From assembly GCA_947505105.1 (NCBI GenBank), contig CANNKG010000031.1, forward strand, positions 1 to 37,294: a stretch of DNA of 37,294 nt. The letters are read 5' to 3'. Made by a program: the position numbers and the translations under genes. Positions 17,946 to 25,599 of the stretch are shown in pieces. Positions within the stretch are counted from its first letter, which is position 1; the number at the start of each line of letters is the position of its first letter. Origin of the DNA: Methylococcaceae bacterium (GTDB lineage Bacteria > Pseudomonadota > Gammaproteobacteria > Methylococcales > Methylomonadaceae). Below the pieces are notes generated by a model. It did not search any database, was not told where the DNA came from, and worked only from the letters and a program-made list of their open reading frames with translations.

Positions 17946-19184
17946 ATGAAATACTTAGTTAAATATTTATCAATCGGTCTACTCGCCAGCGACTTAAGCG
18001 GCTGTGCCAGTTTTGGAGAAGGCGTCGTTAAAGCTGTGCTTGAAAAGCAGGAAGAGAACGATACTCGGCTGTGCGAAATTTGGGGCAAGTCCTTCACCGG
18101 TATTGCACCGCATTTAGATAATTCAAACGGCATCATGAAAGTGCTAATGGTCCATGGCGTTGGCGACCATCTACCGGGTTACTCCACGCAATTTCTCGAA
18201 AAATTGACCCGAGAACTTGGTTTAGAGGTGATGTCGGCACAGCAAAAGGATCTAACGCTCTCAAGCCAAACCATCCCGAATAAAAATCTCGGCAATTTAC
18301 GAATCAAGCGCTACATGAGTAAAGACAAGCGCAGTGAAATGCTGTTCTACGAACTGACTTGGTCGATGATTACCGCCCCGTATAAGGCGGTACTGTCTTA
18401 TGACAATTCCGGCGAATATTCATTCAGACGCGCTGAAGTCAATGATTTGATGAAAAAATTCTCCAATGACACCGGCCCCGATCCGATTATTTATCTGGGT
18501 GAAAGTCAAGATGACATCCTGGTTTCATTTGCCCAATCATTTTGCTGGATGGCCAAAACCAATTGGGATGGTTTACCTGAAAGTGGCACTCATGCCTGTT
18601 CGTTTAACGATGATGCCCTGGCCCAAAACATCCGCAAAGATCAATATGCCTTCATCTCGCACAGTTTAGGCAGTCGCATTACCATTGACGGCCTACAACG
18701 GATCGCCGGTTTGCTCGATAAACGCAACCCTGCCTTCCACGAGGCGCTAAAAGATAAGGAAATTCCGATTTACATGATGTCGAATCAATTACCGATGCTG
18801 CAACTTGGTCGAAAATTACCCGACATCTACAACCAAAACGCGACATATTGCACGGCAAACGGAGAAAAATATGCGCAACGCATGGTCGCAAAAACCCCGA
18901 TCGTCGCGTTCAGCGATCCAAACGATTTATTGAGCTACGCAATTCCAAGCGGCTTTGTCGAAAAATATCTGGATTCACGACTTTGTGTAGACGTGACTAA
19001 TATCAACATTAACGTGGCCAAAATATTCGATGCGTTCGGCCTGGGCAAAATGGCAAATCCATTAGCCGCCCATGTCGGCTACGATACCGACGATAGAGTC
19101 GTTGCACTAATCGCTAAAGGTATTGGTAACACCAATACCGAAAAGGTGATTAACGAGCGTTGCCATTGGGTTGAGACGATGTAA
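17946..19184 (+). CDS. Alpha/beta-hydrolase-like lipoprotein, function unknown
   Basis: 412 residues. The lipoprotein signal ends in LSGC (C20). VLMVHGVGDHLPGYS (about 67-80) looks like the oxyanion-hole HG loop, and AFISHSLGSRITIDGL contains the nucleophile elbow with S240 (SHSLGS). A possible acid and base follow in FSDPNDLLSY and AAHVGYD. This fits an esterase or lipase fold, and its lipid anchor places it at the envelope. Substrate unknown. It stands alone, with no ribosome site that decides the start, and is followed by a 305-base gap holding repeats. Confidence 0.75.
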   Translation: MKYLVKYLSIGLLASDLSGCASFGEGVVKAVLEKQEENDTRLCEIWGKSFTGIAPHLDNSNGIMKVLMVHGVGDHLPGYSTQFLEKLTRELGLEVMSAQQKDLTLSSQTIPNKNLGNLRIKRYMSKDKRSEMLFYELTWSMITAPYKAVLSYDNSGEYSFRRAEVNDLMKKFSNDTGPDPIIYLGESQDDILVSFAQSFCWMAKTNWDGLPESGTHACSFNDDALAQNIRKDQYAFISHSLGSRITIDGLQRIAGLLDKRNPAFHEALKDKEIPIYMMSNQLPMLQLGRKLPDIYNQNATYCTANGEKYAQRMVAKTPIVAFSDPNDLLSYAIPSGFVEKYLDSRLCVDVTNININVAKIFDAFGLGKMANPLAAHVGYDTDDRVVALIAKGIGNTNTEKVINERCHWVETM

Positions 19185-19226
19185 GATGGATGACACGTTC
19201 AAACGATAATATTGTCACTACAACAG

Positions 19227-19298
19227 TATAGGATGCGCTGAACGGAGTGAAGCGTATCGTTCGCGAACGATGCGCCTCCTTGCGTCGGCACATCCTAT
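19227..19298. repeat. ~72 bp palindromic repeat, copy A
   Basis: An imperfect palindrome with TATAGGATG...CATCCTAT ends, a central TCGCGA and an inner GAAGCG/TGCGCCTCC stem. It matches the reverse complement of the element at 23566-23640 nearly base for base, with only a few mismatches by eye. The 19185-19489 gap holds this, a half-copy of a second repeat at 19441, and no gene. Confidence 0.85.
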
Positions 19299-19440
19299 GT
19301 CATTATTTTATTTACATCTTATCGAGCTGAGGAGCCTGTAAAAGTATTCTGAAATTAAGCGAAACCACCTGTTCCGGCAATTAACAATCAATAACTTACA
19401 GAGAATTTTTAGTGATTTTTGTTAACTTTTACAATCCCTG

Positions 19441-19457
19441 AAGCTTGGGAACGAGAC
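19441..19457. repeat. Half-copy of GTCTCGTTCCC palindromic repeat
   Basis: AAGCTTGGGAACGAGAC equals one arm of the inverted repeats at 20383 and 25600. The opposite arm is missing. It sits 33 bases before the metallophosphoesterase start. Confidence 0.6.
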
Positions 19458-19489
19458 ATTAAGACGGAGCTAACTGCAATTACCCTTTC

Positions 19490-20317
19490 ATGAACCGAAG
19501 ACAATTTCTTAAATACCTGCTGGCAACCGGCGGAATTGCCCTTGTCGGCTGCTATCCCACGGTTATCGAAAGAACCACCGTGCTCATTAACCGCTACAAA
19601 ATTCCTGTCGACAATTTACCGATTGCATTTCATGGTTTTACCCTCGCACATTTGACAGATGTGCATTTGGGCTTTTTAGTTTCTGAAGCCTTCGTGGCAG
19701 AACTGGTCCAGCGCACCAATAGCTTACAAACGGATATCATCGTATGCACGGGTGATTATGTGCATGATCGCAATACCACGACCGAAATAGATAAGGTTTG
19801 GCCTATTTTATCCAAATTAAATGCAAGGTATGGCGTGTACTCAGTATTAGGCAACCACGACCATTGGGCGGATACTCATAGGTCATTGTATTGGCTGGAA
19901 AGATCAGGCCAAAATATTCGGCATCAATGCAAACCTATCCATAAAGATAATCAAAAAATTCTTATCGGTGGTGCCGGAGATTTTTGGGGCGATGAGCTGA
20001 ATATTGATAAAGCTTTTGCAAATTCGGAACCAACAGATTTCCGAATTTTACTGTCACACAATCCTGATTCTGTGGATACGGACTTTTCGACACCCCTATC
20101 TTTAGTCTTAAGCGGCCATACTCATGGCGGTCAAGTAGTGATTCCGTATTGGGGGCCGCCACGCTTGCCGGTTGAAAATAAAAACTATTCCAGTGGTCTG
20201 ATTTCGACCCCCAAAACGCAATTATTTATTAGCCGCGGTACCGGCTGGTCCATTTTGCCGGTGCGCTTTAACTGCTACCCGGAAATTGCGGTATTAGAGC
20301 TATGCCTAAAAGGCTGA
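19490..20317 (+). CDS. YkuE-like metallophosphoesterase with Tat/lipoprotein-like signal
   Basis: 275 residues. The N terminus MNRRQFLKYLLATGGIALVGC has a twin-arginine-like NRRQFLK motif and a possible lipobox (C21). The calcineurin-like metal site is complete: D57 and H59 (DVHLG), D89 (GDYVHD), N122 and H123 (GNHDHW), H190 (LSHNPD), H210 and H212 (SGHTHGGQ). This arrangement matches YkuE/LpxG-like di-metal phosphohydrolases acting at the membrane. Substrate not predictable; phospholipid or UDP-sugar-lipid phosphoesters are possible. Confidence 0.88.
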   Translation: MNRRQFLKYLLATGGIALVGCYPTVIERTTVLINRYKIPVDNLPIAFHGFTLAHLTDVHLGFLVSEAFVAELVQRTNSLQTDIIVCTGDYVHDRNTTTEIDKVWPILSKLNARYGVYSVLGNHDHWADTHRSLYWLERSGQNIRHQCKPIHKDNQKILIGGAGDFWGDELNIDKAFANSEPTDFRILLSHNPDSVDTDFSTPLSLVLSGHTHGGQVVIPYWGPPRLPVENKNYSSGLISTPKTQLFISRGTGWSILPVRFNCYPEIAVLELCLKG

Positions 20318-20382
20318 TAGACACGACCTATAACGACCATGACTCAGAACACGGAATTCGTCAAGCAGAGCTTGTGATTAGG

Positions 20383-20412
20383 CGTTCCCAAACTGGAATT
20401 TGGGAACGAGAC
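20383..20412. repeat. GTCTCGTTCCC palindromic repeat, full copy
   Basis: CGTTCCCAAA (20383-20392) and TTTGGGAACG (20399-20408) form a perfect 10-base stem with loop CTGGAA, followed by AGAC. The same arm recurs at 19441 and 25600. Confidence 0.75.
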
Positions 20413-20445
20413 ACGTTGTAAGATGGAACGCGACAAAACCCCAAA

Positions 20446-20477
20446 AAAGTGCGCATAGCCAAAACTATGCGCACTTT
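20446..20477 (-). terminator. Intrinsic terminator of the transketolase gene
   Basis: AAAGTGCGCATAG (20446-20458) and CTATGCGCACTTT (20465-20477) form a perfect 13-base stem with a 6-base loop. The minus strand has a six-T run after the stem. It lies 22 bases beyond the transketolase stop. Confidence 0.88.
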
Positions 20478-20499
20478 TCGGTTTGTCAGCTATGACTGA

Positions 20500-22407
20500 T
20501 TATTTGCCCAGCAACGTTTTCACTGAAGCGATAATACCGTCTGGATCGATGCCTTGGTGTGGGAATTGTTCCCACAAGCCGCCGCAACCTTCTTTGTAGG
20601 TACCAAGATGGTTGAATTTCGGTGTATAACCGCGCTCCAGCAACCAAGAGCCGAAACGACTACCCAGACCGGTTTTACGGTTGAACGACTCAACCACCAA
20701 GACCATTGGCGATTGACCTAATTTCGCCATCATTTCTTCATCGATCACGTTTAACGTTGGTTTGTTGATCAAACCGACATCGATGCCTTCTTTTTTCAGA
20801 CGCTCAACCGCATCCAACGCACGGTATAACGCTTCACCGAAGCTGACCACGTAACCTTGAGTACCTTCACGAACCACTTCGTCTTTACCCGGAACGAATT
20901 TGTAATCGCCGCCGAACATTTCTTTGCCGTCGCTATCAAGAATCAATGGCACTTTTGAACGGGTTGAGAACACGAAACGCAGACCTGGATTGAAGAAGAT
21001 TGAATTAACACAGGCGCGCATTTGGTTTGGATCGGCCGGGAAGTACAAGCTGGTCGCATAACCATCACTCAAGCCATTGTCGGCAAACATATTGTTCAAA
21101 CCGAAGTGGCAAGTGTTGTCGGCCATATCGTCAATACCTGAGTGCGAGTAGTGGCTCAACACGTTGGAATTGTTCAAGCGCGCCATGGTGATTTCGGAAA
21201 TACACATTTCCAAGAACGCGCTGAAGGTACCGAAGATACCTTGTTTGCCCGCTTCCATACCGAAACCGGCTGCTGCCGAGAAGTTACCGCGCTCCATAAT
21301 GCCTGAAGAAATAAAGACTTCAGGATAGGCATCGTGGATTTTTTTCAAGCCGCATGAGCCTTCTAAATCGCTATCAACCACGCGAACGCTGTTGACGCGT
21401 TGAGCTTCGCTCATTTTGCTTAACACCGATACGCAAGCATCACCGAATACGTTACGGTTAGCATCCCATTTGTCAGGGCTGGAACCCAAAAATACCGCTT
21501 CGTTTTTAGGCGCTTTAATGGTTTTCAAATGATCGGCTGCCGCTTGTTGGCCGCGTGCTTCCAGATATTCGACCGCCACCTTGACTGATACCACGTCATG
21601 ACCGTGGCAAGAGCCTTCAAGGCCTGCAATGCCTGGACACATTTTACGATAGTTGATAACTGCAACCGGACCGTCAGTGTTGATAGCTTGGACGATGCGC
21701 TCGTATAAGCTGTCGACGTCTTCGCCATCACCTTCGAGAACGGTAACGCCTTGACCTGCTAAGGTTTTGGCAGTGCTGCAACCTGTCAAATACTCAGATG
21801 GGTGACCGGCAATGGTCACATCGTTATCGTCGATCAATAATTTAACGTTTAAGCCTTGAGCCACCGCGAAACGCGCAGCTTCGGCATCGTTACCTTCTTG
21901 TTGTGAGCCATCGGAACCCAAGCAGAATAATACTTTGCGCGGATTAGCGATCGCAACACCATTAACATACGGCCACATGTGACCTAAACGGCCTGAACTG
22001 AATTTAACGCCCGGTGTGAAACCTAATTCCGGGTGACCCGGTAAATGCGAATGCGCAGCACGATATTCCATTAAACGCTCGGCAGGCAAAGCACCTTCGA
22101 GGGCTGCCATCAAGTATTGAGTACCTACCCGGTGACCGGCTTCATCAAAGAAAATCGGTACGTATTTGTTTTGTGAACCGCGAAATAAGGCATCCATGAT
22201 CATGACTTCGGGTACGGTATCGTATGGGCCCCCGGTATGCCCACCTACGCCTCTTGCAGCACCCGTTGCGGTAAAGAAGACGATGGCGTCGCGGCATAAC
22301 TGAATGTTGGCTTTGAGGCTGGCTCGTTGCGCATCAGTCAGTTTTGGCACGCTAGCGTCTAATGTTACGCGCTGATAAGCACCAAGATCAATCGGGAAAT
22401 TTGACAT
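20500..22407 (-). CDS. Divergent transketolase-family enzyme
   Basis: 635 residues, ThDP-dependent. The ThDP motif is GSDGSQQEGNDAEAARFAVA (from 164) running to LLIDDND. The N-terminal part reads ARGVGGHTGGPYDTVPEVMIMDALFRG, unlike standard Tkt (which has HPGAPMG), but a domain order of ThDP-binding, pyrimidine-binding (GTFSAFLEMCISEITMARL) and C-terminal transketolase domain is kept. Such forms are usually just annotated transketolase. In a ribulose-monophosphate methylotroph it could serve C5 rearrangement, but phosphosugar use is unproven. AGAGAG precedes the ATG, and a strong terminator follows. The gene stands alone, and the upstream 22408-22686 region holds no gene I can support. Confidence 0.82.
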   Translation of the reverse strand: MSNFPIDLGAYQRVTLDASVPKLTDAQRASLKANIQLCRDAIVFFTATGAARGVGGHTGGPYDTVPEVMIMDALFRGSQNKYVPIFFDEAGHRVGTQYLMAALEGALPAERLMEYRAAHSHLPGHPELGFTPGVKFSSGRLGHMWPYVNGVAIANPRKVLFCLGSDGSQQEGNDAEAARFAVAQGLNVKLLIDDNDVTIAGHPSEYLTGCSTAKTLAGQGVTVLEGDGEDVDSLYERIVQAINTDGPVAVINYRKMCPGIAGLEGSCHGHDVVSVKVAVEYLEARGQQAAADHLKTIKAPKNEAVFLGSSPDKWDANRNVFGDACVSVLSKMSEAQRVNSVRVVDSDLEGSCGLKKIHDAYPEVFISSGIMERGNFSAAAGFGMEAGKQGIFGTFSAFLEMCISEITMARLNNSNVLSHYSHSGIDDMADNTCHFGLNNMFADNGLSDGYATSLYFPADPNQMRACVNSIFFNPGLRFVFSTRSKVPLILDSDGKEMFGGDYKFVPGKDEVVREGTQGYVVSFGEALYRALDAVERLKKEGIDVGLINKPTLNVIDEEMMAKLGQSPMVLVVESFNRKTGLGSRFGSWLLERGYTPKFNHLGTYKEGCGGLWEQFPHQGIDPDGIIASVKTLLGK

Positions 22408-22734
22408 AGTTTACTCTCTCTTTGGTTAGGGATTGGGAACGCGCTCGAACACTCGTTAAAGAAACGGTAGATCTGCAAATTGTTATTGGTTCTACTTGCA
22501 TGCAGGCTCTCGGCAAAAGTGGCAAAGCGTATTTTGAATAGGGAAAAGTCCTATCTACCGCCAACATTACACCTTGTTGATCCCACTGGGCAAGCGATTT
22601 TAGCGTTGATGTGAAAAATCCTGAGCACTAATCTTCGCGCCCGATTGGAGCTAGTGCTAAATCCTTGTTTTCGTTAAAAACCATTTTTAGGTATAAACGA
22701 ACAAATCGAAGGAAATAATGAAAAAAGCAGAAGC

Positions 22735-22801
22735 ATTGCCGATTATCGCCAAAAGGTGTCGCAAAGGCATCCGCCACAAGGGCGTTGAGGTCGCTACCTG
22801 C
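22735..22801 (-). pseudogene. C-terminal remnant of a second SCO-MauG-type gene
   Basis: On the minus strand one frame reads GSDLNALVADAFATPFGDNRQ, against GSNVKALVADAFAAPIGDSRQ at the very end of the gene at 25641. The DNA is about 80% identical over 67 bases by eye. The remnant has lost the stop codon and everything upstream. The open frame that runs across this stretch (22687-22971) is a different one and is not a real gene. Confidence 0.7.
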
Positions 22802-22808
22802 ACCGTAG

Positions 22809-22825
22809 CCTGGATGGAATCCAGG
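22809..22825. repeat. Short palindrome at the junction of two gene remnants
   Basis: CCTGGAT-GGA-ATCCAGG is a perfect 7-base inverted repeat. It lies in a ~70-base stretch joining the MauG-type remnant to the integrase remnant, and matches neither. It may be part of an inserted intergenic repeat. Confidence 0.45.
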
Positions 22826-22878
22826 AATGACGGTGTCAGACCATGGATTTCGCCAGCTCGTCCAGGTGACCTTGCTTT

Positions 22879-22971
22879 GCTGTAATGTGTAAAACGAATC
22901 TTATCGCGCACCTGATCCAGGAGTTTTTTGGGAAGCATGGATGTCGTATTTGTTTGCCTACTTTGTTCCAT
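22879..22971 (-). pseudogene. N-terminal remnant of an integron integrase (IntI-type)
   Basis: The first 31 residues end in LPKKLLDQVRDKIRFTHYS, which matches the core-binding N terminus of integron tyrosine recombinases (family pattern LLDQVRxxIRxxHYSxRTEQAY). Homology stops right after HYS, where unrelated sequence (ARSPGRAGEIHG) begins. The catalytic domain with its Arg-His-Arg-Tyr residues is gone. Its orientation, leftward and divergent from the genes to the right, is that of an integron integrase relative to its cassettes. Inactive. Confidence 0.72.
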
Positions 22972-23022
22972 TACTATATGATTTTAGTTGATTTTTATAT
23001 TAAAATAATTTAATTCTACTTA

Positions 23023-23079
23023 TTATTCGACAAATTGATTTGGGTTATTGGACAAAATGTCGTATCCATTACGTTAGGC
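23023..23079 (+). other. Candidate attI site of a decayed integron
   Basis: Two direct repeats, TTATTCGACAAATTG (23023-23037) and TTATTGGACAAAATG (23045-23059), match at 13 of 15 bases with a 22-base period. They are followed by GTTAGGC (23073-23079), which fits the integron core GTTRRRY. The site lies about 100 bases from the integrase remnant, on its upstream side, and 7 bases before the next start codon. This is the layout of attI joined to a first cassette. Confidence 0.55.
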
Positions 23080-23086
23080 TCAAAGA

Positions 23087-23527
23087 ATGCGAATTACGAT
23101 TAATTTCGGCGTAGACAATATTTTGTTCGGTATGACCGAGGCTGAAGTAATTTGTGCATTGGGCCAACCTGACAAAACAGTTGTCACCGACTACGATGAT
23201 CGCGAACTCTACTACAACCAGCATAAACTCGTACTAAAAATCGAGATAGAAAACAATGCTCGTTTAGGTTGGATTGAAGTGCATAATTGTCATGCTCGAT
23301 GGTCTGACATTGATTTATGTAATATTCAGAGAGCCACATTGCTGGAATTACTCAGTGCTGAATTAGGTGATTCATACGAATGCGAAGACTATGGTCACAT
23401 GGAATCATATAGTTTCAACAAGCACTGGATTGAACTCCAATATGAATTTGATGAGTTAACCTCGTTTAATTTCGGTGTACCCTATGATGATAATGACAAA
23501 CCACTTTGGCCTATACCGAGAAACTAA
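23087..23527 (+). CDS. Orphan protein, possible integron cassette gene
   Basis: 146 residues, soluble, acidic, with no signal peptide. It begins MRITINFGVDNILFGMTEAEVICALGQPDKTVVTDYDDRELYYNQHKL; the GMTEAEVICALGQPD stretch resembles the helix-turn of small BamE- or immunity-like folds, but I cannot assign a family. The C terminus is rich in aromatic and acidic residues. The start codon lies 7 bases after a GTTAGGC core site, and AACTAAC (an attC-like left core) overlaps its stop. These features fit a gene cassette. No clear Shine-Dalgarno is seen, which is common in first cassettes. Confidence 0.65.
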   Translation: MRITINFGVDNILFGMTEAEVICALGQPDKTVVTDYDDRELYYNQHKLVLKIEIENNARLGWIEVHNCHARWSDIDLCNIQRATLLELLSAELGDSYECEDYGHMESYSFNKHWIELQYEFDELTSFNFGVPYDDNDKPLWPIPRN

Positions 23528-23545
23528 CATTACGCTCAAACTCGA
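23522..23545 (+). other. Possible left half of an attC site
   Basis: AACTAAC (23522-23528, one mismatch to RYYYAAC), then ATTAC and GCTCAAACTCGA, resemble the left (R''-L'') half of an attC recombination site. The right half (expected as TCGAGTTTGA then GTTRRRY) was not found downstream. The palindromic repeat at 23566 starts 20 bases later and may have replaced it. Confidence 0.3.
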
Positions 23546-23565
23546 TAAGATGCGCATAAAAAATC

Positions 23566-23640
23566 ATATAGGATGTGCCGACTTAAGGAGGCGCATCGTT
23601 CGCGATTGATGCGCTTCACTTCGTTCAGCACATCCTATAT
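23566..23640. repeat. ~72 bp palindromic repeat, copy B (inverted relative to copy A)
   Basis: Ends ATATAGGATGTG...CACATCCTATAT; the centre is TCGCGA. Its reverse complement aligns without gaps to 19227-19298. The whole element folds on itself as a long imperfect hairpin. The rest of the 23528-23834 gap, 23641-23834, holds no gene or clear site. Confidence 0.85.
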
Positions 23641-23834
23641 GAACTACATCCCAACCAAAAACCACCCTGGAGCAATCTGGGCCTCTTAAGCCATCCAATA
23701 TTCAAATCTATCGGAAGTTGCCTTAAGAACGCCCAAGCTTTTTGAGTTACTCTTTAAATTGTACGCTTGCTGAAATTGTATGTTTGGTGTGATGATATTG
23801 ATCTGTATAATTATTTAAGACATCTCACTGACCC

Positions 23835-24521
23835 ATGCCAACCTCAGAAGCCTTTCCAGATGTAGCTGATGTTGAGCGATTCGGCAACCTCTTGCTCTCG
23901 GCGTGGTCGCCGCCCTCAGGTAAGCCTCTGGCCGAAGCTTGGGTTGAGTCAGTTGTCGCCGCCTTACTAAAATCTCACCACAACCTCGTTCTCCTTGGTC
24001 ACCGACCAGGAAAAGTTAAGAACCTCTGCAAAGACGAGTTGTCGGACGAAACGCGGTACTTGCTCGACTCTTTTACCCAAGACCCCAACTTCAGCTCTCT
24101 TTATCGCTTTCCTCCAGAGGCCGCACGAGTTTTATCTCCGCTATTAAGATCAGGTGATATCCATGTTCGCCAGAGGAGAACTGACGAGTCCACAGGGTTG
24201 ACGCGTATTGATTCAAGCCACCTGGGTCGAGTGCTAGTTCTCTCTTCCTTAGCTGCAACCCTCCAAGCGATTCAAAACGTTGACATAGATGCGTCACTCC
24301 AAGTCACCCTATCCTGCCTAACCAATCCATATTCGGGTCTGCGACAGCCAGATTCAAAATGGCTTCGCTCCATCAGAAACTGGTCCAGCGCAGAGGTTGC
24401 GATTGGCTGGCAAGATAAGTCTCTACAAATACTGGCAGGCCGAGACACTCTGCGTCAGTTGCGGAATAATCTTCTAGACTGGCTGTCCACCTCAGGCAAT
24501 AGAGAGTCTTTCCCCATATAA
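23835..24521 (+). CDS. Orphan protein of unknown function with possibly chimeric C terminus
   Basis: 228 residues, soluble, rich in Ser and Leu, with no signal peptide or membrane segment. I do not recognise it. No ribosome site precedes the ATG. Its last ~22 codons run antisense through the 3' end of a degraded transposase gene (24455-24991), so the natural C terminus may have been lost when that element arrived. It lies in the accessory region, so it may be recently acquired or decaying. Confidence 0.5.
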   Translation: MPTSEAFPDVADVERFGNLLLSAWSPPSGKPLAEAWVESVVAALLKSHHNLVLLGHRPGKVKNLCKDELSDETRYLLDSFTQDPNFSSLYRFPPEAARVLSPLLRSGDIHVRQRRTDESTGLTRIDSSHLGRVLVLSSLAATLQAIQNVDIDASLQVTLSCLTNPYSGLRQPDSKWLRSIRNWSSAEVAIGWQDKSLQILAGRDTLRQLRNNLLDWLSTSGNRESFPI

Positions 24522-24991
24522 GCCCTTGCTCTTGAATAACGCCAATGTTCCGGCAAGTCCACATAACCACGTTTGACAGGATTGTTATGAATATAGGCTA
24601 AGCGTTGCATCAGAATCTTGTCATTATTCATTTCTTCTGGATGAGATTCTTCTTGCCAGAATTGATATTAGCTTTCGGTTTTGTGCTTGCGTTTGTAATA
24701 CGCAAAATAGTTGAGCAACCTTGTTGCCTTGCGTTGCTCTAATAAATCGAGAACCTGTCTAGTGGTAAATGATTTGAATTGTTGTATGCGTTCGCTGTGC
24801 TGACTTGCGCTCGCAATAAAATGCAGGTGATTTTCCAAGATGACATAGGTATGGAGGCTGAAATCAGTATTTTCTTGCAACCAAATGAAGCTATCGAAAA
24901 AAAGCAGCTCTATACTAAAAAACAGCTTCAAAATATAATAGAGCCTTTCCTTATGCGGTAAATTGCAATACAAAAAGTTGCAATTATTCAA
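24455..24991 (-). pseudogene. REP-associated tyrosine transposase (Y1_Tnp/RAYT), broken
   Basis: One frame of 179 codons reads through a single in-frame TAA (24666-24668). Before it: LHTYVILENHLHFIASASQ with the HUH-type HLH motif, and FKSFTTRQVLDLLEQ. After it: YQFWQEESHPEEMNNDKILMQRLAYIHNNPVKRGYVDLPEHWRYS, the family's C-terminal signature. The catalytic Tyr region is in the second half. The residue at the stop is usually Glu (GAA to TAA is one change). The first ~40 residues do not match the family, so the N terminus is also damaged. Such enzymes move REP palindromes. Confidence 0.82.
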
Positions 24992-25080
24992 AGCAATTCT
25001 GGGAAGAGAATAAATAGCCCGGTAGACTGAGAAACGACCTTATTATTTGCTCGTGAATACACTAAAACAGGTAATTACAG

Positions 25081-25281
25081 ATGAATTTGGTTTCTGAAAT
25101 TGAAATAGCTGTAAAAAAGCTTTCACGCGATGAACTTTCTGCCTTTCGCGATTGGTTCCAAGAGTTTGACGCTGAGGCTTGGGACAAGCAATTTGAAACA
25201 GATGTTGCAGCGGGTCGCCTTGATGCACTTGCAGAGGAAGCGCTACTCGACCTTCGCGAAGGTCGGTGTACTGATTTGTGA
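25081..25281 (+). CDS. Putative antitoxin of a RelE-like module
   Basis: 66 residues: MNLVSEIEIAVKKLSRDELSAFRDWFQEFDAEAWDKQFETDVAAGRLDALAEEALLDLREGRCTDL. Small, acidic and helical; the pattern AFRDWFxEFDAxAWDxQFExDVAAGRLDALAEEAL recurs in small antitoxin-like proteins paired with RelE/ParE-like partners. The stop overlaps the toxin's GTG start (GTGA). No DNA-binding domain is evident from the sequence. Confidence 0.75.
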   Translation: MNLVSEIEIAVKKLSRDELSAFRDWFQEFDAEAWDKQFETDVAAGRLDALAEEALLDLREGRCTDL

Positions 25282-25538
25282 GACATAGAGCTAACCCAAA
25301 ATTCTGGCGGTTTTATGCTGAATTACCTGAAAATATTCAGCGTATTGCCAAAGAAAATTACAAAATACTAAAACGAGACCCTTATCATCCATCGCTTCAT
25401 TTTAAAAAAGTTGGAAGATTTTGGTCGGTTCGAATTGGTATTCATTATCGAGCCGCAGCTATCGAAGACGGGCAAGATGTTGTCTGGTTTTGGATTGGTC
25501 ATCATAGCGAGTATGACCGACTTCTAAACACTCACTAA
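25278..25538 (+). CDS. RelE/ParE-like toxin
   Basis: 86 residues with a GTG start that overlaps the antitoxin stop by four bases. The pattern FWRFYAELPENIQRIAKENYKILKRDPYHPSLHFKKVGRFWSVRIGIHYRAAAIEDGQDVVWFWIGHHSEYDRLL is the RelE/ParE-type fold (two helices, then strands with basic residues R49-type and the C-terminal HxEYDRLL). Likely an mRNA interferase or related toxin; the exact target is unknown. It lies in the accessory region with the integron remnant. Confidence 0.8.
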   Translation: MRHRANPKFWRFYAELPENIQRIAKENYKILKRDPYHPSLHFKKVGRFWSVRIGIHYRAAAIEDGQDVVWFWIGHHSEYDRLLNTH

Positions 25539-25599
25539 GTGGTTCCGCGCGAACTCCATGCTATCTATTTGCGTATTGACACTACTGTCTCGCAGCAAT

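Noticed and set aside
22687-22971. 94-codon open frame on the minus strand spanning two gene remnants
   Set aside because: It starts in the integrase remnant frame but crosses unrelated sequence and then the MauG remnant in a wrong frame; a chimeric artefact.
23641-23834. Right half of an attC site or second cassette junction
   Set aside because: No GTTRRRY-type core with a complementary L' arm was found; only a left-half-like sequence exists.
24373-24570. 65-codon minus-strand frame near the transposase
   Set aside because: It overlaps the transposase remnant in another frame and the orphan gene; no ribosome site or similarity.
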